Below, one piece after another: positions 9,339 through 17,412 of a stretch of 64,000 nt of DNA. Source of the stretch: Chloroflexota bacterium (GTDB taxonomy: Bacteria; Chloroflexota; Dehalococcoidia; Lucifugimonadales; UBA3495); NCBI GenBank assembly GCA_022573285.1, contig JACZUF010000005.1, forward strand, positions 1-64,000, read 5' to 3'. Each line of letters begins with the position of its first letter. Positions within the stretch are counted from its first letter, which is position 1. The notes beneath the pieces were generated by a model. The model was not told the DNA's origin and made no database searches. It saw only the letters and a list, made by a program, of their open reading frames with translations. Made by a program: the position numbers and the translations under genes.

Positions 9339-11639
9339 CTACCAAAAGGCGACCAACGTAAATGCCAGAAGAAGTCCAGTAATCACCGGCCAATATATCA
9401 GGCGGGCGATGAGGTTGTCGCCGTAGCGCACGAACCATCCACCGGCCGATGAGGCAACGGTCAATGAGTTGATAGCGACCGACAAGATAGCCCCATACAT
9501 GAGGAAGTAGAACAATTCCAGGTAGATTATTCCTTGGGCCGCCAGGCTGGTCCGCAGATTCACATGGGCGACAATTACCACGAAAAATAGCGCCGCGCTG
9601 AAAGAAAGCACGCCGGAGGTACTGAACCCCAGCAAATTGCCATCGTCCCTGCGTGACTTAACCGTCAATAACACAGCGAACAACAAGAAAGACACCACTA
9701 TTATGGGGATCAAATTGGAGACGAAAGCGTTGATGAATCTTCTTTTGAGACCAATATTGAAATAGAGTTCCGGGATTTCTACGGTCCGAGCGACGTTTTC
9801 AATACCGAAATCGGTGTTGTATCTGTTCTGACGGTAGCTAAAGAAGCTACGGGTGGTGTCCCAATCCTCAAGCACGAAGTCGTGTATATCCAGCCCCGGT
9901 TTCGACTCGGGGTCTGTTGAAGGATAGGACGCCAGGTCCGGCGTTAACATCACGCTCTTGTCGAAATCTTTGTGCCACATTCGGATCCAGACGTCTTCCC
10001 GGTCGAAGGGGTATTTGGCGTAGTCGAACTGCTGCCGAAGCACCGTCCGGAAGTCCCAACCAATGACTTCGTCGCCGTTATCCTGTACCTGGCGGTACAC
10101 TTCGCTCACGGTGATCGAATCGGCTTCGGGGAAGATGAAACCCGGCGTTAGTGATAAGCCCGGCGCCGGCTCGCTGGGCTTAATGCCGGCAAAGTTTTCG
10201 GGGAGGTCGGCCGGATATCTCTGCCAGATATAACCGGTAACGGTTACATTGTTCGCGCTGGTAAACTCCACTGACTGAACATATATTCCCGTGGGCACGG
10301 TTATGAGGTCACTGTTCTTAAGCATGAAATTGCTAATCACCTTTTCCGTAGTGGCCCGTTCTACGAGTAGGATGTTGCGGTCATCATCTCTGGATTCATT
10401 GGTGATGCTGATAAACCACAGATAAGAGATGGCCGAGATGCTCAGGACCGAAAATACCACTGAGGCCGTCCACAGGCCCCGGTTGCCTCCTCTGTAGGCT
10501 CGCAACACGATTACCGAGCCGAAGAACATGAATCCCATTACCGCCAATGCGACGCCGATCTGCTGACGCCGCCATCGGTCCTCGACTTTATCGCTGCGGA
10601 ATTGCTTCTGGTCCAATACGATTCCGAGCCACCATCCGGCACGCCCTACCGGGGCGAAAGACAGCCATTGATCTTGACCGGAAACGGCGTCGGTGTGCTC
10701 CACGACCGCCGGTTTGTCGGTTTTTCGTTCCTCCTCGTGCATCCGCTCAAGTACTGCAATGGAGAGGTCGGCATCGAAGTCCTTCAGCGTTTTTTGTTGG
10801 GTTAGGATCTCCTCAAAAGGTATTGGGCTTACGATGACTACCCCTGATTGGGACACAAGAAATTGATAGCCGGCGGCCGGCCGGTCCTCCTCTTCATTGC
10901 CGGAGGCCAGCCGTTCCTCCATGGTTACAGTAGCCAACAGTTTTTGAAACTGACGAAGTTCCAGCGACACGTCCACCACTCCGGCAACGGTTAACTCACC
11001 GTTTCCCCCTGCTGGCAGATAGAAAGGAGTGCCCACTCCAGCCCAATATTTTTGGGTGCCAGGACTGAAATATGGCTCCCCCCAGACCACTTCTTTAGCT
11101 TCCAATGGCCCATGGTACCAATTGGTTTTCATCTCCTGTCCGTCACGCGACAGTGAGCCGTCGGGAGCGGTGTAGTCGAATTGGTCATCCAAGATGACTA
11201 TTTCAATATCACCCTGTTCATTCTTCATGGAAAATGGGGCGTAGATATGTCGACCCAAGCTGCGGACGGATTCGGGGACAAATTCCGGCCGGTAGGCGAC
11301 GGTGACGGCGCTGGCATTCGGGTTCCGCCTCAATTCATCTACAAGCCTTTCTTCCAGCCCGGCGGGTGTCAGCTCGCCGGAACTGAGGTCCTTTGCAACC
11401 TCTTTGGCTATCACCTGGATATTATGTAGTGCTTCGTTGATCGCGGCAGCGTCGTTGACAGCGATTTGGACAGCATCTTTCAGGGCCTGTTTTTCCACGC
11501 TGGCTTTGTCGGTGAGGTGCCAAATCACGAAAACGATTACCAGTGCCAGGCTGATCAATGCGCAAATTGCAGAGAATAAAAATGCGAACTTTCGCCACGT
11601 GCTGAGTCCGCCAATGTGCTGTTGCGCTAATTGGGTCAT
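9339..11639 (-). CDS. Cache-sensor / pentameric ligand-gated ion-channel-like fusion protein
   Basis: 766 residues. Order: a transmembrane helix (18-41); a large extracytoplasmic region (about 43-345) with dCache features (YWAGVGTPFYLP, VVDVSLELRQFQKLL, SFAPVGRAGWWLGIVLDQ); two further helices (361-380, 390-411); an extracellular beta domain (about 420-630) with the loop YPFDREDVWIRMW, like the conserved [FY]PxD loop of Cys-loop/GLIC channels; then four closing helices (637-660 with LIPIIVVS, 675-693, 703-726, 743-765), the pLGIC M1-M4 layout, ending right after M4. The Cys pair is absent, as in other prokaryotic channels. I infer a ligand-gated channel with an added small-molecule sensor. 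It is divergent from the injection-system genes. The Cache assignment is fair; the channel assignment rests on topology and loop motifs. Confidence 0.72.
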   Translation of the reverse strand: MTQLAQQHIGGLSTWRKFAFLFSAICALISLALVIVFVIWHLTDKASVEKQALKDAVQIAVNDAAAINEALHNIQVIAKEVAKDLSSGELTPAGLEERLVDELRRNPNASAVTVAYRPEFVPESVRSLGRHIYAPFSMKNEQGDIEIVILDDQFDYTAPDGSLSRDGQEMKTNWYHGPLEAKEVVWGEPYFSPGTQKYWAGVGTPFYLPAGGNGELTVAGVVDVSLELRQFQKLLATVTMEERLASGNEEEDRPAAGYQFLVSQSGVVIVSPIPFEEILTQQKTLKDFDADLSIAVLERMHEEERKTDKPAVVEHTDAVSGQDQWLSFAPVGRAGWWLGIVLDQKQFRSDKVEDRWRRQQIGVALAVMGFMFFGSVIVLRAYRGGNRGLWTASVVFSVLSISAISYLWFISITNESRDDDRNILLVERATTEKVISNFMLKNSDLITVPTGIYVQSVEFTSANNVTVTGYIWQRYPADLPENFAGIKPSEPAPGLSLTPGFIFPEADSITVSEVYRQVQDNGDEVIGWDFRTVLRQQFDYAKYPFDREDVWIRMWHKDFDKSVMLTPDLASYPSTDPESKPGLDIHDFVLEDWDTTRSFFSYRQNRYNTDFGIENVARTVEIPELYFNIGLKRRFINAFVSNLIPIIVVSFLLFAVLLTVKSRRDDGNLLGFSTSGVLSFSAALFFVVIVAHVNLRTSLAAQGIIYLELFYFLMYGAILSVAINSLTVASSAGGWFVRYGDNLIARLIYWPVITGLLLAFTLVAFW

Positions 11640-12229
11640 GCCGATCCTAGTTTGTAATTCGTATCCCGGGTTGAACTGGAGCGCCGAACACCGCCGTAAC
11701 CGTTGCTCACTACATGCAGCAACATCGTGGTGGAGGTGGGCTCGCCAAGAATGGGCTCGCGGGATAACTGCTTGCGCTGCATCCTATGCCCGTCTGTCAG
11801 CCTCGACACAAGAATGGGGTGAAATCATCATTCAAGTTGCCTGTTGACACCATGCGTATCTGAGATTACTATTCCGGTGAAAAGTCCGGGTACGAGATTT
11901 GTTTGTTTTTATCCATTTCAATCAAAATTAGCTTTAGTTGACATTAATATTTAACAATTTTACGTAACATGGCCTACGGCCATTACCATGTCAACCGGGT
12001 TATTCGTAGATAACAGTATTAGATAGGCTAACAAAAGTCTAGGCGGCCTACGCTTACCATATCTTCATTTAAAATTTATATTGGTTAGGTGAATTACCTA
12101 AATCAGTAATCGCTAATGATGGCCAAGTATATTACGAATATCGCAACAACTTATCCGGCGAATCAGTCGTGGCCGGCTATTTGGTGCCGGTAAACGCCAG
12201 CTTGCAGGAGATTCGGGACCACTCGATCT
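11640..12229. other. Intergenic, partly AT-rich region before the injection-system genes
   Basis: The segment separates the leftward channel-like gene from the rightward injection-system cluster. Bases 11890-12170 are clearly richer in A and T than the surroundings. TTGACA close to 11940, followed about 17 bases later by TACGTA, is a possible promoter for the cluster. No gene or RNA was recognised. Confidence 0.4.
11938..11967 (+). promoter_or_regulatory. Possible sigma-70-like promoter of the injection-system cluster
   Basis: TTGACA, 17-bp spacer, TACGTA in an AT-rich setting about 265 bp before the first cluster gene. The -35 is perfect, the -10 is weak. Confidence 0.3.
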
Positions 12230-12808
12230 ATGATTGACTCAGCCATGACCCTAGTGTCGAGTCAGTTAAATCAACACCTTCAAAGGACCTTTGATTTAGC
12301 TGAAGATGTCGTCGTGGTCTCCAATATCTTGGAACAAGACGGCTCTTTGCTTTCCCATGTGGACAACAAGCTCGCCATGTTCTTGGTCAACATTGAAAAA
12401 GACGAATTTCCACACCGCCGCAATCCGGATGGGGGAACAGTAGGCGCGGACCGGGCCGTGACCGGATATACACCGGTCTACCTGAACCTGTATGTCATGT
12501 TCGCCGGGAATTTTAGCGGCGGCAATTACATAGAATCCCTTAAGTTCATTTCCAACACCATCAGCTATTTCCAACGGCGGCCTGTGTTCGACCACGACAA
12601 CACGCCGGACCTCGACCCCCGCATCGAGAAACTTGTGTTGGATATCGAAAACCTGCCAATCACAGACTTGGCCAATCTGTGGGGGATCTTGAGCGGTAAA
12701 TATATGCCTTCAATCCTCTACAAGATGAGAATGGTGGGATTTGACTCCGGCGATGTGGTTACCCAGATTCCGGCGGTGAAAGATGCCCAAACCTCGGTTG
12801 GCAGCTAA
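12230..12808 (+). CDS. eCIS Pvc16-like protein (DUF4255 family)
   Basis: 192 residues of the DUF4255/Pvc16_N type: an N-terminal helix-rich part with LNQHLQRTFDL and VVVSNILEQDG, then YTPVYLNLYVMFAGNFSGGNYIESLKFISNTISYFQ and a C-terminal segment ending LYKMRMVGFDSGD. Family members sit at the end of contractile injection systems as cap or tail-terminator proteins and stop tube and sheath growth. It is the first gene of the cluster. The Shine-Dalgarno signal is weak (GCAGGAGATT is rather far upstream); ATG at 12245 is an alternative start. Confidence 0.82.
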   Translation: MIDSAMTLVSSQLNQHLQRTFDLAEDVVVVSNILEQDGSLLSHVDNKLAMFLVNIEKDEFPHRRNPDGGTVGADRAVTGYTPVYLNLYVMFAGNFSGGNYIESLKFISNTISYFQRRPVFDHDNTPDLDPRIEKLVLDIENLPITDLANLWGILSGKYMPSILYKMRMVGFDSGDVVTQIPAVKDAQTSVGS

Positions 12809-12821
12809 CCGGTAAACGCCT

Positions 12822-13682
12822 ATGGCACGGTATTCACAACTATTCAGTATTGAAGTCAGGCATAGCTTCTTCTCCAGCGGCCTGTGCCATGAACTTGAAT
12901 TCATTCCTACTCCCAAGACCGTCCGGCAGATGCGTAATGCCGGGTTGTTGTGCAAGGAGTCGATGGGAGGCGTTCACGTCTTTTACAATCTGGACCGTTT
13001 GGACAGCCTGCGGCTTCATGCGGCCGATGAAGAAGAGCGCCTCAATTTGGTCTTCAAAGCGTACGCCAGAGACCCGCTATTCATGAACTACACCGAAGGA
13101 GTACCGGACCGGGATGACGCCATCTGGTACTTCGACTCGTCCAATGCCGTGACAGAAAATGGCGGTAGTCTGCGATTGCATGCCAACGAATATGCCGGGA
13201 GTGGAGACTTCAAGTCATTGGGCTTTCCCGGACTCCAGGGTGTGCTGACCCCGAAAGACCAGTTGGTGAGACCCACATTCGTCGTCAACATCGGCGTGCC
13301 TAAAGAGGTTGCCGATGCTTTGGACGGGGGTGGGCGGAACTATTTCGTGGCCATTAAGGAGCGCCAGACCGTCTGGAAATACCTCTTGGTGGGGGAACTC
13401 GCCAGGGAGGACCTCTACGTCGCTGATCTGGATAACACGACTGAATTCGAGTCCAGTGGAACTGAGGTCCTGGCCGACGAAAGGACCGCGGTTACGTTCA
13501 AGTCCAAGACGTCGTTGCCGATGCGCGAACGGTCGGAATACCGTTTCCAATTACGCGAAAGGGGCTCTGGAAACGGGAAAGTGCTCATCCGGCGGTTGCC
13601 GGTTGCCTCCGCCGCCCATATCGGGGTGGAACGGACCGAGGGCCAGTCCACTCTAGTGTCCGAGATGTACATCAACAGCTAA
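12822..13682 (+). CDS. Conserved eCIS-associated protein of unknown function
   Basis: 286 residues with no recognised domain. The first part is rich in charged and aromatic residues (SQLFSIEVRHSFFSSG), and the second half alternates strands (FVVNIGVPKEVADAL, EYRFQLRERGSGNGKVLIRR), suggesting a mostly beta structure. No signal peptide or membrane segment is visible, so it probably acts in the cytoplasm during assembly or in the particle. It lies 13 bp after the Pvc16-like gene and 24 bp before the sheath gene, clearly in the same operon. A structural or cap-accessory role is inferred from position only. Confidence 0.75.
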   Translation: MARYSQLFSIEVRHSFFSSGLCHELEFIPTPKTVRQMRNAGLLCKESMGGVHVFYNLDRLDSLRLHAADEEERLNLVFKAYARDPLFMNYTEGVPDRDDAIWYFDSSNAVTENGGSLRLHANEYAGSGDFKSLGFPGLQGVLTPKDQLVRPTFVVNIGVPKEVADALDGGGRNYFVAIKERQTVWKYLLVGELAREDLYVADLDNTTEFESSGTEVLADERTAVTFKSKTSLPMRERSEYRFQLRERGSGNGKVLIRRLPVASAAHIGVERTEGQSTLVSEMYINS

Positions 13683-13706
13683 AGCATCAGTTAAGAGAGG
13701 GAACAA

Positions 13707-15410
13707 ATGCCGGCAGTGATGAAGACCCCAGGCGTATACATCGTCGAGGAAAGCGCCTTTCCCAGCTCGGTGGTGGAAGTGGCCACGGCCGTGCCGGCCT
13801 TCATCGGTTACACCGAGAAGGCGGACAACAAGGGACGGTCGCTGTCGAACCGGCCTTGGCGGATCACGTCGCTCTCAGAGTACCTCATCTACTTCGGCGG
13901 ACCTCCCCATATGGTGTTCAACCTGATTGGGCTTGAGCCCGGAGAGGCTGCCGGTCCCGGTGCCACTCCGGCTCTCCCTCCTGCTCCGGAGGCTACAGAA
14001 GAGGGTGAAGGCAGCGAAACGTCCCCGGAAGAAACACCGCCAGCCCTACCGCCCGCGGACCTCCAGACGGATGCGGCGCCTGAGACGGCGGGGTTCTACT
14101 TTGCCGGGCGTGGCTACGAGTTGAGGCCGGAGAACGCCGAGTACCTCTTGTACTACAGCATGAGCCTCTTCTTCCAAAACGGCGGCGGCTCCTGTTATGT
14201 CGTGTCCGTTGGCAGCTACTCAGACGCCCTCGACATCGGGAGATTTGAGGCCGGAATCGGGCTGTTGGTGAAAGAGCAGGAGCCGACCATGGTCTTGATC
14301 CCCGAGGCGATGCGGCTGGGAGAGGCCGACTGCATCACGGTACAGCAGGCAATGCTGCGCCACTGCGGGGCGCAGATGAAGAACCGGTTTGCCGTCTTGG
14401 ACATCTACAACGGCTTCCATGACCGGCAGCACCCGGAGCCGGACGGAGACCCGATCGACAAGTTCCGTTCGGCGCTGGGGGTGAACAACCTGGACTTCGG
14501 CGCCGCCTACTATCCCTGGGTCAACACGACGATCGTCAGGGACTCGGAACTGAGCTTCGACAACATTTCGATTGACACGCAGAGCTTGCTGCAGACGCTG
14601 CTTAGAGTGGAACTGGACCTGCCGGAAGACGGGTCTGTTCCGGAGGGCCGGGCCGCGCAGCAGGCGGAGGCGGTAAACGAGATCACCAAGGACTGGAGCG
14701 AGGCTGACTCGGAAGGAAAGGTGCCGTCGGCGGAGCAAGTCGGCGCGGCGAAGGCGCTGTTGGACAAGGTGCTCAAGGGTATGAGCCCACAGCTCTACGG
14801 AAGCATGCTGACGGAGATTAAAGACAAGTTGAACCTGCTGCCTCCGGCGGCGGCGATCGCCGGGGTGTACACGGCGGTGGACAACGCCCGGGGGGTCTGG
14901 AAGGCCCCGGCCAACGTGAGTTTGAACGCGGTGGTGTCGCCGTCGGTGAATATCACCCACGACGACCAGGAAGACCTGAACGTTACGGTGCAGGGTAAGT
15001 CGATCAACGCCATACGGCCCTTCATCGGAGAAGGCGTGTTGGTCTGGGGTGGACGGACCCTGGACGGAAACAGTCTGGACTGGCGCTACATCCAGGTGCG
15101 CCGCACCATGATCATGCTGGAGGAGTCGATCAAGTTGGCGGCCAAGGCCTACGTGTTCGAGAACAACAACGCCAACACGTGGGTGACGATCAAGAGCACG
15201 ATCAGGAACTTCCTGACCGGGATCTGGAAGCGGGGCGGTCTGGCGGGCGCCAGCCCGGACGATGCCTTTGCGGTCTTTGTGGGCTTAGGGGAGACCATGA
15301 CGCCGGAGGACATACTGGAGGGGATCTTGAGGGTGACGGTGCTGGTGGCGATCACCCGCCCGGCGGAATTCATCGAGATTACCTTCCAACAGCAGATGCA
15401 ACAATCCTAG
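13707..15410 (+). CDS. Contractile tail sheath protein (Afp2-4/Pvc2-4 family)
   Basis: 567 residues. The N-terminus TPGVYIVEESAFPSSVVEVATAVPAFIGYTE is the classical start of phage and eCIS sheath proteins, and the C-terminal handshake region (WRYIQVRRTMIMLEESIKLA, then LVAITRPAEFIEITFQQQM) is typical. Sheath subunits form the outer contractile cylinder around the tube. Residues 78-126 are a Pro/Glu/Ala-rich low-complexity insertion (GATPALPPAPEATEEGEG and following) that may project from the particle. Only one sheath gene is present, whereas Afp and PVC have three paralogues. GAGAGGGAACAA precedes the start. Confidence 0.95.
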   Translation: MPAVMKTPGVYIVEESAFPSSVVEVATAVPAFIGYTEKADNKGRSLSNRPWRITSLSEYLIYFGGPPHMVFNLIGLEPGEAAGPGATPALPPAPEATEEGEGSETSPEETPPALPPADLQTDAAPETAGFYFAGRGYELRPENAEYLLYYSMSLFFQNGGGSCYVVSVGSYSDALDIGRFEAGIGLLVKEQEPTMVLIPEAMRLGEADCITVQQAMLRHCGAQMKNRFAVLDIYNGFHDRQHPEPDGDPIDKFRSALGVNNLDFGAAYYPWVNTTIVRDSELSFDNISIDTQSLLQTLLRVELDLPEDGSVPEGRAAQQAEAVNEITKDWSEADSEGKVPSAEQVGAAKALLDKVLKGMSPQLYGSMLTEIKDKLNLLPPAAAIAGVYTAVDNARGVWKAPANVSLNAVVSPSVNITHDDQEDLNVTVQGKSINAIRPFIGEGVLVWGGRTLDGNSLDWRYIQVRRTMIMLEESIKLAAKAYVFENNNANTWVTIKSTIRNFLTGIWKRGGLAGASPDDAFAVFVGLGETMTPEDILEGILRVTVLVAITRPAEFIEITFQQQMQQS

Positions 15411-15493
15411 ACCAACCGCTGAAATACGGCCGGATGAAAAAGCCGTCCAAGTGACGCCCAACTTAATATTCGGACTAACAAAGGAGCAATGAA

Positions 15494-15952
15494 ATGGCAG
15501 ACGATGGTTCGGCGCAATCAACGACAGTATGGCCCCTGCCCAAGTTTTATTTCCAAGTGAAATGGGACACTGAGGTTCTTTCGTTCCAGGAGGTATCCGG
15601 CCTGGACATTGAGGCCCAGATTATCGAATACCGGCACGGCGACAACCCGGTGTTCTCGACCATTAAAATGCCCGGCATAGTGCAGTCGGGCAACGTAACC
15701 ATGAAGAAGGGTGTATTCAAGTCCGACAACAAATTCTGGGACTGGTACAACCAGATCAAGATGAACACCATCGCCCGGGTGCCGGTGACGATCAGCCTGT
15801 TGGACGAGGCAGGCGAGCCCACCATGGTATGGACGCTCACCAATGCCTGGCCCACCAAGATCACCAGCACGGACCTCAGCGCCGACGGCAACGAGGTCGC
15901 CGTCGAGGAGATCGAAATCGCCCACGAAGGGCTGACCATAGCCAACGCCTAA
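15494..15952 (+). CDS. eCIS tail tube protein 1 (Afp1/Pvc1, gp19/Hcp-like)
   Basis: 152 residues of the phage T4 gp19-like tube family: FYFQVKWDTEVLSFQEVSGL, then GNVTMKKGVFKSDNKFWDWY, and the closing VAVEEIEIAHEGL. The subunits stack into the inner tube that carries the cargo. AAGGAGCAATGAA gives a strong ribosome binding site, fitting a highly made component. It sits after the sheath and before the second tube gene, as in other eCIS loci. Confidence 0.95.
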   Translation: MADDGSAQSTTVWPLPKFYFQVKWDTEVLSFQEVSGLDIEAQIIEYRHGDNPVFSTIKMPGIVQSGNVTMKKGVFKSDNKFWDWYNQIKMNTIARVPVTISLLDEAGEPTMVWTLTNAWPTKITSTDLSADGNEVAVEEIEIAHEGLTIANA

Positions 15953-16038
15953 CCAGGCGCCGAAACGGGTGAGGGGCATCTCCCAAGTGGGTTGCCCCTC
16001 TACGTTTTTTTGGACTATCGATTTATTGGATTTTTATT

Positions 16039-16527
16039 ATGGTAATTGGCGCACTATCTGCATTGAACCCGTTGGCGGTCGTGGACTATCCGCCTTCAGC
16101 CTTCTACTTCCAGGTCGCGTTCGCACAGGCCTCGGGAATATCGGACACCTCCTTTCAAGAGGTGTCTGGAATCGGTTCGGAGATTGAGACCGAAGAGGTA
16201 GTTGAGGGGGGCGAGAACCGGTATGTGCACCTGCTGCCCAAAGGAGTCAAGCACCCCAAGCTGACCTTGAAGCGCGGCATCGCCAAGAACACCTCGCCTT
16301 TGGTCAAGTGGTGCCGGACGGTGCTGGAAGCCGATTTCGTGGAGCGCATCGTACCTCAGCTCTTGACGGTCTACTTGATGAACGAGCACAAGGAGCCGAT
16401 TCGGGCTTGGTCGTTCGCCAACGCCTATCCGGTCAACTGGGAGGTCGAAGACTTCAATTCGACCAAGAACGAGGTCGCCATCGAGAAAATCGACTTCAGC
16501 TACACCTATTCCAACCGGCTCATCTAA
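16039..16527 (+). CDS. eCIS tail tube protein 2 (Afp5/Pvc5-like)
   Basis: 162 residues, paralogue of the previous tube protein: FYFQVAFAQASGISDTSFQE, LTLKRGIAKNTSPLVKWCR and the C-terminal VAIEKIDFSYTYSNR. In PVC-type particles the second tube protein makes the baseplate-proximal tube layer that adapts to the spike. The gene has almost no Shine-Dalgarno sequence (TTTTTATT before ATG), unlike the first tube gene, which fits a minor component made in smaller amounts. Confidence 0.92.
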   Translation: MVIGALSALNPLAVVDYPPSAFYFQVAFAQASGISDTSFQEVSGIGSEIETEEVVEGGENRYVHLLPKGVKHPKLTLKRGIAKNTSPLVKWCRTVLEADFVERIVPQLLTVYLMNEHKEPIRAWSFANAYPVNWEVEDFNSTKNEVAIEKIDFSYTYSNRLI

Positions 16528-16533
16528 AAAATC

Positions 16534-16707
16534 ATGACAATCGAAGTCAAGCAATTGCTAATCAAGTCTTCCGTCCTGCCGGGAGGGGAGAAAGAGGACA
16601 CGTCTCGCCGGGACATTGAGGAGGATATGGACGAGATACTGGCCTGCGTCTTGGAAGAATGCCGGCAGATGGTTACCGAAATGCTCCGGAAAGAGCGGGA
16701 GCGGTAG
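16534..16707 (+). CDS. Small eCIS protein, DUF5908-like (Afp6/Pvc6 position)
   Basis: 57 residues, starting MTIEVKQLLIKSSV and continuing as an acidic amphipathic helix (EEDMDEILACVLEECRQM). The beta-strand opening plus helix matches DUF5908 proteins, which occur at exactly this place in many eCIS operons. It begins 6 bp after the second tube gene and its stop codon abuts the next ATG without a gap. It probably helps tube-baseplate assembly; the precise function is unknown. Confidence 0.8.
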   Translation: MTIEVKQLLIKSSVLPGGEKEDTSRRDIEEDMDEILACVLEECRQMVTEMLRKERER

Positions 16708-17409
16708 ATGGCAGACGCAAGCGCCGGACTTAAGATTCCACTAAAGATCTCTCCGTGTACCCTCGAAACCAGCGGGGACATCAAACTGTCCAGTTCGCCT
16801 CCTGATTTCGAGGTGATGATCAATCCTTCTAACTACTCTCACGGCTTCACCGTCGATAACAACAAGAAACAAGCTCCCGGCCAGGCTTCGGCTGAAACCA
16901 AGTTCAACATGATCAAGCCTGAGAAAGTGGGTTTCGACATCGTGCTTGACGGCACCGGAGTGGTCAACCCGACCGATTCCAACTCAGGTTCGCCAGACGT
17001 GAAGACCCAGGTTGAGCAACTGAAGAAAATCGTCTACACCTACGTGGGCGCGGAGCACTCGCCAAACTACGTCCGGCTGCTCTGGGGAAGTTTCATCTTC
17101 TTTGGGACCCTGGAATCGATGTCCATGGAATACACCCTCTTCAAGCCAAGCGGATTACCACTGAGGGCCAAGGTGAAGCTTGCTTTCATCGGGTTCCAGA
17201 GCAAGGAAGAGGGGGCTCTAAAGGCGAACCGGTCGTCTCCGGACCTAGACCATGTGGTAGAGGTGAAGGCAGGGGACACGTTGCCGCTTCTGTGCTACCG
17301 GATTTATAAGGACCCTGCATACTACACCGCCATAGCCAGGGTAAACAACCTGGTCAACTTCCGTAGCCTGGTTCCCGGAACGCGTTTACATTTTCCCCCT
17401 CTGAGGTAG
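16708..17409 (+). CDS. eCIS tube/baseplate hub protein with LysM domain (Afp7/Pvc7)
   Basis: 233 residues. The N-terminal part (INPSNYSHGFTVDNNKKQ, then GFDIVLDGTGVV) is the CIS tube-protein domain, and the C-terminal 55 residues form a LysM-like module (VEVKAGDTLPLLCYRIYKDP, ending RLHFPPLR). The protein makes a baseplate ring between tube and spike, like phage T4 gp53 and related LysM hub proteins. The ATG follows immediately after the stop of the DUF5908-like gene, so translation is probably coupled. Confidence 0.93.
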   Translation: MADASAGLKIPLKISPCTLETSGDIKLSSSPPDFEVMINPSNYSHGFTVDNNKKQAPGQASAETKFNMIKPEKVGFDIVLDGTGVVNPTDSNSGSPDVKTQVEQLKKIVYTYVGAEHSPNYVRLLWGSFIFFGTLESMSMEYTLFKPSGLPLRAKVKLAFIGFQSKEEGALKANRSSPDLDHVVEVKAGDTLPLLCYRIYKDPAYYTAIARVNNLVNFRSLVPGTRLHFPPLR

Positions 17410-17412
17410 GTT

